This document shows, piece by piece, positions 43,672-48,544 of a stretch of 48,544 nt of DNA (the stretch's first letter is position 1; every line of letters starts with the position of its first letter). Below the pieces are notes generated by a model. That model made no database searches. It was not told the DNA's origin and saw only the letters and a list, made by a program, of their open reading frames with translations. A program made the translations under genes and the position numbers. The DNA is from Candidatus Anammoximicrobium sp. (GTDB lineage Bacteria; Planctomycetota; Planctomycetia; Pirellulales; Pirellulaceae), in assembly GCA_012515235.1 (NCBI GenBank), contig JAAYYU010000006.1, positions 1-48,544 on the forward strand, written 5' to 3'.

Positions 43672-45018
43672 TCACAGCCGCGCGAGCTGCTCCCGGTGCT
43701 CGGAGATCTTGGCCACCGCGTCGGCGATGTCGTCCATGTCGCGCCGCTCGCCGAGGAACACGTATTGGGGCAGCCACACGCCTTCGTCCGCCAGTTGATC
43801 GTTGGCCGGGCACCGGTTCTGCTCGCGGTACCGGTCCAGCCGCTGTTTGGAGAAGATCCTCTGAAACGTGCGTGAACTCAGTGTGTTTTCGATAAACGGC
43901 TGCGTATTCAATCGGTCGAAGTACATCGTCGTAAACGGGATCCGTTCGGCGCGCAAGGCTTTCAGAAACTTCTCCTTGGGCGCGTCGTTGAAGCGCTTTT
44001 TCTGATACCGGAACCCGTAAATGTAGTAGGCGCCCTGAGTGACGCCCTCGTGCAGCCGTTGCGGGACGATGCCCGGAATTTGCTCCAGCCGCTGGGCGAG
44101 ATAGACCGCGTTCTCGTTACGGATTCGCGTCTGCTGAGCGAGCGTCGCCAACTGCGGAATCAGCAGGGCCGCTTCCAACTCGTTCATCCGGTACTTCGTG
44201 CCGATTCCGACGCTTTGATTCTTGCCCGTCAGCCCCATGTTGTGGAAAGCGTAGCACTTGTCCAGCACTTCGGCGTCGTTGCCCACGATGGCCCCGCCCT
44301 CGCCGCAGGCCAGCACCTTGCTGGTCTGGAAACTGAAACAGCCCAGATCGCCGAAGGTGCCGCATTTCTTGCCCTGGAACTCGGCGAGCACCGCCTGGGC
44401 CGCATCCTCGACGACTTTCAGGCCGTGCCTTTTCGCGACGGCCGCGATTCGGACCATGTCGCACGGCAGCCCGCCGATATGGACCGGTTCCACCGCCCGC
44501 GTGTCGCTGCCGATCAGCGGCTCGATCTTCTCAGGGTCCATCTGGAACGTGTCAATGTTCACGTCGACGAAGACCGGCAAGGCCGTACACATCAGGATCG
44601 CTTGGACCGAGGCGATAAACGTACACGGGGCCACCAGGACCTCGTCGCCCGCTTCCACGCCCAGCGCGTGCAGGGCCGTGTGCAGCGCTTGGGTGCCCGA
44701 GCCGGTCGCCACGCAGCGTTCGGTCCCCACGAGTTCGGCGAACCGCTTCTCAAACGCGGCGACTTGGCCCGCGTCCGCCGTCCGCGTCCATCTCCCGGAG
44801 CGATAGGCCGCCACCAGCGACTGTTCGACATCGGGCGTAGCTGGCGGCCAGCGAGGAAAGGGAGTCGTCCGCACCGGATTGCCTCCCAGGGCCGCCAGTC
44901 CCTCCGCCTTGTTGACCGTCACGCCAGAAGCACTCATCGCTCCCGCCGTAACGGCCCCCACCGTCCCGACAGACGCCCGCTTCAGAAACCTGCGCCGCGA
45001 TACAGGATCACTGGCCAT
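43672..45018 (-). CDS. DegT/DnrJ/EryC1 aminotransferase with Tat signal
   Basis: PLP aminotransferase of 448 residues of the sugar aminotransferase family. VATGSGTQALHTALHALG binds phosphate, VVEDAAQAVLAEFQGK is the typical DAAQ motif, and CFSFQTSKVLACGEGGAIV holds the PLP Lys (about residue 232). It starts with SRRRFLKRASVGTVGAVTA, a Tat signal, so it would be exported; this is unusual for a cytoplasmic-pathway family. ATG 45018 with AGGAGGGA upstream is preferred over the ATG three bases before it. It could add an amino group to an extracytoplasmic sugar, or the signal may be for another role. Confidence 0.85.
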   Translation of the reverse strand: MASDPVSRRRFLKRASVGTVGAVTAGAMSASGVTVNKAEGLAALGGNPVRTTPFPRWPPATPDVEQSLVAAYRSGRWTRTADAGQVAAFEKRFAELVGTERCVATGSGTQALHTALHALGVEAGDEVLVAPCTFIASVQAILMCTALPVFVDVNIDTFQMDPEKIEPLIGSDTRAVEPVHIGGLPCDMVRIAAVAKRHGLKVVEDAAQAVLAEFQGKKCGTFGDLGCFSFQTSKVLACGEGGAIVGNDAEVLDKCYAFHNMGLTGKNQSVGIGTKYRMNELEAALLIPQLATLAQQTRIRNENAVYLAQRLEQIPGIVPQRLHEGVTQGAYYIYGFRYQKKRFNDAPKEKFLKALRAERIPFTTMYFDRLNTQPFIENTLSSRTFQRIFSKQRLDRYREQNRCPANDQLADEGVWLPQYVFLGERRDMDDIADAVAKISEHREQLARL

Positions 45019-45464
45019 CATTCCCTCCTGGCACACAGCCGCTGATGAGCCCGCCGACCAATCCGGAAACAGGTGCAAGCCGCCAACCTCAAGGTTACCA
45101 CTTCCAGACGTCCGGGCAAGCCCAGCCCTGCGGCCGTTTTGACTTGCCCAGCATCGCGAGGGACCGCCATCAAATCCGCACGCGCTCTCCGAGACCTGCA
45201 AAGCACTCGGCACGGCTCAGAGCAGCTATGCTACGCAGACGCGCCGAAGGTAATCCTCCGCTTCGGCAAGTCGATCAGCCTGGACGGGAGCCTGAGATCG
45301 CCGGTCGTGATTCCGCCGATTTCGAGGTTGCGCAAGTTTGCGATACGACGCGGATGGCTTCTGGCGATATCGGACGGTAGAATGCAGCAAACCGGAACCC
45401 CTGCGGCCATCCCCGCCTTGCGTCTTCCGCGGCCTTCCCAAAAACGGTCCAAAAGGAGTTTGCC
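45019..45464. other. Intergenic spacer without recognisable gene
   Basis: About 446 bases between divergent genes. Several short open frames exist on both strands but none has a recognisable pattern. A TAGAAT at 45378-45383, which would suit a plus-strand -10, lacks a good -35. It presumably holds the promoters of the aminotransferase and the secreted propeller gene. Confidence 0.45.
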
Positions 45465-46547
45465 ATGCATCGTGTTCTTTGTCATAACTCAGCGTTGCTC
45501 GTCACCGTCATGCTCACAAGCCTTGGCAACTTCGCCGCCGAGGCTGCCCCAAGCGACACGCTGCCCCAAGTGCGTGTCGCCTCGGTGCGGCGGGTCTTCC
45601 ACAACGGCGAACACAACGCCTTTACGGATCTCGTCCGGTTCAAGGACACGTACTACCTGACGTTCCGCAGTTGTCCGGACGGCCACATGGTTCACCCCAC
45701 GGCCTCGATCATCGTTCTGGCCAGCAACGATACGCAGGAGTGGCGGCAGGTACACCGTTTCAGCGTCGCCGAGCGAGACACCCGCGACCCCCACTTTCTG
45801 GTCTTCCGCGACACGCTGTTCGTCTATACCGGGACCTGGTACAGCGGCTCGACGACGCTGGCGCGGGACGACTACGACTTGAACAAGCACCTCGGTTACG
45901 CCGCGTGGTCGAAAGACGGCGCGGAGTGGCACAGCCCAATTATGCTCGAAGGCACCTTTGGTCACTACGTCTGGCGGGCCGCGGCGCACGGCGACAAGGC
46001 GTATCTGTGCGGACGCCGTAAGCTCGGTTTCGCCGTTGCCCAGCGGGGCGAAGGCAGACAAGTCGAATCGCTGATGCTGGAAAGCGACGACGGATTGATC
46101 TGGCGCAAGCGGGCCGTGTTCCAGAAAATCGCCGGAGACGAGACGGCGTTCCTGTTCGAAGCGGACGGCGGCGTGCTGGCCGTCGGCCGCCGCGGCGGCG
46201 GCCCCGCGCAACTGCTGCGGTCCAGTCCGCCCTACACACACTGGGACCGCACCGACCTGGACCGCTACATCGGCGGACCGCTGCTGACCAAGTGGGGCGA
46301 CCGCTACCTGGTCGGCGGCCGCAAGACTACCCCGGACAGCGGGCCCAAGACATCGCTGTGCTGGCTGGTCGGCGACCAATTGCACGAGTTTGCAGAACTG
46401 CCCAGCGGCGGCGACAACTCCTACCCCGGCTTTCTCCCGTTGGGCCCCGGCCGAGCGCTGGTCTCCTACTACTCCAGCCACGAACGGGATGCGTCGGGCG
46501 CTGCGATCACCGCCATCTACTTGGCGGAGCTAGTGATAGAAAAATAA
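45465..46547 (+). CDS. Secreted propeller-fold glycoside hydrolase-like protein
   Basis: Protein of 360 residues with a signal peptide (NSALLVTVMLTSLGNFAAEA). The rest has repeated beta motifs with degenerate Asp boxes (LASNDTQEWRQV, WSKDGAEWHSP, LESDDGLIWRKR), a weak five- to six-bladed propeller of the sialidase/GH43-like type. No catalytic residues can be named. AAAAGGAG lies 8 bases before the ATG. It is followed by an unrelated membrane protein gene 111 bases downstream. Confidence 0.72.
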   Translation: MHRVLCHNSALLVTVMLTSLGNFAAEAAPSDTLPQVRVASVRRVFHNGEHNAFTDLVRFKDTYYLTFRSCPDGHMVHPTASIIVLASNDTQEWRQVHRFSVAERDTRDPHFLVFRDTLFVYTGTWYSGSTTLARDDYDLNKHLGYAAWSKDGAEWHSPIMLEGTFGHYVWRAAAHGDKAYLCGRRKLGFAVAQRGEGRQVESLMLESDDGLIWRKRAVFQKIAGDETAFLFEADGGVLAVGRRGGGPAQLLRSSPPYTHWDRTDLDRYIGGPLLTKWGDRYLVGGRKTTPDSGPKTSLCWLVGDQLHEFAELPSGGDNSYPGFLPLGPGRALVSYYSSHERDASGAAITAIYLAELVIEK

Positions 46548-46658
46548 GCTTGCCGACGCGCCCGCCGAGCGGGTTTCCGGCCACGTGGGGCAGACCCAAG
46601 CTTGCGTTTCGCACCCACCGCATCGAGCGTCATCCTCGGACCTGCGTGAGGAGCGGAC

Positions 46659-47336
46659 ATGTTTGTCAAGCTGCAAGAAAAACTCAAACAGTTGGCCGCG
46701 ACGGCGCGGCCGGCAATCGACCTGGCCCAGTTCAACGACCCGCTGGCGGAGCGGGTCGAGTGGACGCCGCTGAAGAGCGGCGGCGCAAGCTTCCGTACTC
46801 ACCAATTGGTCGCCGACGAGTCGGGATTGGGAGACCGCCTGGAGTTCCGGGCCACTGCCGGAGCCAAGCTGTTCTGCGGGCTCTTCCTGACCATCGGTCT
46901 GGGCGTGCTGGCCGGCGCGGCCGTCGTGGCGGTTCGAGGACACGAAGGCCCGCTCCCGGTTATCCTGCTGGGGCTCTTGGGACTCGCGTTTTCAGGCATC
47001 GGCGGAGGCCTGTGGTACGCCATGACCCGCGTGCTCGTGTTCGACAAGGCCAGCGGCTACTTCTGGCGAGGCCGCCGCGATCCGCAAATGGCCTTGCTGG
47101 GCGCAGCAGAGGGCGAATTCACACCGCTACCCAAGATCCACGCGATTCAGATCCTGTCGGAACGCTGCCAGTCGGGCGGCAAGTCCAGGAGTACCTACTA
47201 CAGTTACGAACTGAACCTCGTACTCCACGACGGGACCCGCGTCCACGTGGTCGATCACGGCCATTCGGCACATCTGCGCGACGACGCCGCAGCCCTAGGA
47301 AAGTTCCTGGCGGTTCCCGTCTGGGACGTGGGTTGA
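46659..47336 (+). CDS. Membrane protein of unknown function
   Basis: Protein of 225 residues with two central transmembrane helices (about residues 70-93 and 97-120: LFCGLFLTIGLGVLAGAAVV and VILLGLLGLAFSGIGGGLWY). The N-terminus is soluble and the C-terminal domain is a beta-rich hydrophilic part with TYYSYELNLVLHDGTRVHVV. It resembles bacterial DUF3592-like or PH-domain-like membrane proteins only loosely. ATG 46659 has a GAGGAG ribosome site. Function unknown. Confidence 0.65.
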   Translation: MFVKLQEKLKQLAATARPAIDLAQFNDPLAERVEWTPLKSGGASFRTHQLVADESGLGDRLEFRATAGAKLFCGLFLTIGLGVLAGAAVVAVRGHEGPLPVILLGLLGLAFSGIGGGLWYAMTRVLVFDKASGYFWRGRRDPQMALLGAAEGEFTPLPKIHAIQILSERCQSGGKSRSTYYSYELNLVLHDGTRVHVVDHGHSAHLRDDAAALGKFLAVPVWDVG

Positions 47337-47538
47337 CGCCGTGCGAGGCATAACATCGAGGCCAGAATCCGTGCCCCCAACGAAAACGAAAAACGAGACA
47401 GAAACGAACAGGCGTTATTGAAGGCATCATTACGGCTCGCTTCCTTGGCGACGACCGCTGGGGCGGCCGCTTTGAAGCCGGCTGGTGAGTTAAGCCTTGG
47501 ACGTACGTGGATTCTTTAACCCCAAAGGAGGATTATCG

Positions 47539-48198
47539 ATGCCGTTGTACGGGATCGTCGGTGCTGGTGGATTTGGCCGGGAGGTGATGCCGGTTGCGAT
47601 TCAAATGCTCAATCTGGCTCACCCAACGCCGGATTTTGAGATCGTCTTCGTGGTTGAGCAGGGCGACACCAGTCCCGTCAACGGTCATCGCGTTGTGACC
47701 GCTGATGAGTTCTTGGCAAGCAACCAGGAAAAGCACTTCAACATCGCCATAGCTGACCATCAGGCGAGGGAGAGGATCGCCAATGCGTTCATCGCTGCCG
47801 GGGCTTTTCCGTTCTCAATCAAGGCGCTCAACAGCGTTTGCCTGAGTAACAACGAAATCGGAGAAGGTTCGATCCTCTGTCCATTCACAACCGTCACATC
47901 GAATGCAAGAATCGGCAGATTCTTCCATGCCAATATCTACTCCTACGTTGCACACGACTGTCGAATTGGCGATTTCGTCACCTTCGCGCCAAACGTCCAT
48001 TGCAATGGAAAGGTGATCGTCGAGGACTACGCCTATCTTGGGACCGGGGCGATGATCAAGCAAGGCACCGACACAAAATCGATCGTCATCGGTCGCGGAG
48101 CCATCGTAGGCATGGGGGCTGTGGTGACGAAAAGCGTCGCACCATTTACCACCGTCATTGGCAACCCGGCCACGCCCCTGGAAAGAAGGCAAGGCTGA
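47539..48198 (+). CDS. PglD/NeuD-like sugar acetyltransferase
   Basis: Left-handed beta-helix acyltransferase of 219 residues. LYGIVGAGGFGREVMPVAIQ is the N-terminal Rossmann-like part that binds the sugar nucleotide, and hexapeptide repeats (VTSNARIGRFFHANIYSYV, DCRIGDFVTFAPNV, VIGRGAIVGMGAVVTKSV) form the acetyl-CoA domain. The catalytic His is in YSYVAHDCRIG. ATG 47539 has a strong AAAGGAGG. Codon use is less GC-rich than the window's average, a sign of horizontal transfer. It would N- or O-acetylate a nucleotide amino-sugar; an aminotransferase partner would be expected downstream. Confidence 0.88.
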   Translation: MPLYGIVGAGGFGREVMPVAIQMLNLAHPTPDFEIVFVVEQGDTSPVNGHRVVTADEFLASNQEKHFNIAIADHQARERIANAFIAAGAFPFSIKALNSVCLSNNEIGEGSILCPFTTVTSNARIGRFFHANIYSYVAHDCRIGDFVTFAPNVHCNGKVIVEDYAYLGTGAMIKQGTDTKSIVIGRGAIVGMGAVVTKSVAPFTTVIGNPATPLERRQG

Positions 48199-48322
48199 CT
48201 TCCCCAGGCATAAAAAAGAGGCGTAAAAAAGGTCCTGGACGTAACAAAGGTCCTGGACCATGAGGCCCTGCCGCAGACGTACTCGCCCCCCAAAAAAGAA
48301 ACAACGAACGATCCCCCGAAGA

Positions 48323-48415
48323 GGCATCCCCAAATCCCGCCGGCTTGCCCGGCGGATCCTTCGGCTTCCCACTACAGCAGGCCGGCCCCGGCATCCCCAA
48401 ATCCCGCCGGCTTGC
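48323..48415. repeat. 26-bp direct repeats
   Basis: The unit GGCATCCCCAAATCCCGCCG with the continuation GCTTGC occurs at 48323-48348 and again at 48390-48415, 67 bases apart. Another short duplication, AAAGGTCCTGGAC, occurs at about 48228 and 48248. Both lie in the 325-base gap after the acetyltransferase. I see no link to attachment or CRISPR. Confidence 0.65.
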
Positions 48416-48453
48416 GGGTCGATTTAATTTATACTTATTTATGGTAATTGTAG

Positions 48454-48481
48454 TTACATCAAAATACGTATTTGGTATACT
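48454..48481 (+). promoter_or_regulatory. Predicted promoter in AT-rich segment
   Basis: TATACT (48476-48481, 5 of 6 consensus bases) lies 16 bases after TTACAT (48454-48459), a poor -35. The surrounding 48420-48480 is strikingly AT-rich compared with the rest of the window. It precedes the ATG at 48524. Confidence 0.4.
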
Positions 48482-48523
48482 GCTCGCAACGGCCGGTAAG
48501 AAGAGATCAGGAGGTCCGCGGGC

Positions 48524-48544
48524 ATGAGTCACTTCGCACAGCCA
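48524..48544 (+). CDS. Start of a truncated gene at the window edge
   Basis: ATG at 48524 with GGAGG about 10 bases upstream opens the frame MSHFAQP before the window ends. Seven residues do not identify a family. The preceding promoter and the PglD-like neighbour suggest another sugar-pathway gene, but this is only a guess. Confidence 0.5.

Noticed and set aside
45226..45485. Several short minus-strand frames in the gap before 45465
   Set aside because: Nested, mutually overlapping and without similarity to known proteins.

Overview
The window is high-GC bacterial DNA, most likely chromosomal DNA of a planctomycete (Pirellulales-like is my guess; no marker gene is present to prove it). Supporting signs are Tat-exported Gfo/Idh/MocA oxidoreductases, BNR/sialidase-like secreted proteins, a small unknown gene next to csrA, a leftover of the planctomycete-type DnaJ-like 'KAAYD..LRAQL' module, and a C-methyltransferase/flippase/sugar-nucleotide island. 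The abrupt gene junctions at 4.1-6.5 kb look like a strongly rearranged accessory site or a chimeric assembly.

Layout. 0-0.7 kb: a small conserved protein plus HNH nuclease pair. 0.9-4.2 kb: two paralogous secreted or membrane proteins, one broken by a 338-bp out-of-frame tandem duplication and the other lacking its N-terminal domain. 4.2-6.4 kb: a junkyard of truncated phage (terminase-like and others) and type I restriction (HsdM) fragments. 6.5-7.2 kb: a PIN/RHH toxin-antitoxin pair with a clear promoter/operator. 7.3-7.9 kb: the tail of an AAA ATPase and an intact CHC2 zinc-finger gene, probably transposon remains. 8.0-13.5 kb: core metabolism (metal-dependent hydrolase, ACT protein, phenylacetate-CoA ligase family enzyme, Tat oxidoreductase, galT).

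13.8-32.1 kb is a glycan island. A sugar nucleotidyltransferase, flippase, GT2 glycosyltransferase, membrane SGNH hydrolase, aldo/keto reductase and C-methyltransferase precede a minus-strand operon of 11 genes running from 32128 down to 21275: nucleotidyltransferase/PfkB fusion, epimerase, split transketolase (two genes), zinc-type dehydrogenase, HAD phosphatase, APH-like kinase, 4,6-dehydratase-like enzyme, C-methyltransferase, methyltransferase and WbuC-like cupin. Many of these genes overlap by ATGA or GTGA. The set fits synthesis of an activated unusual sugar, possibly a heptose built from transketolase-made sedoheptulose-7-phosphate.

32.2-38.9 kb: a conserved small gene plus csrA, glyA with a shared terminator region, a TerB-like protein, a cyclophilin, and a MacB/LolCDE-like ABC pair whose permease carries a histidine-rich insert. 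39-48.5 kb: a DapA/NanA-family lyase with a sialidase-like protein, two further secreted propeller proteins, a TIGR02453/DUF2461 protein, a Tat-exported DegT aminotransferase, a membrane protein, and a PglD/NeuD-like acetyltransferase followed by an AT-rich promoter and the first codons of another gene.

Two families of short palindromic repeats are scattered through the window. One is a 97-bp element with 31-34-bp perfect terminal arms (four copies at 12.36, 36.51, 38.86 and 41.42 kb). The other is an imperfect ~96-124-bp element, one copy of which sits in frame inside a methyltransferase gene. No rRNA, tRNA or CRISPR array was seen.
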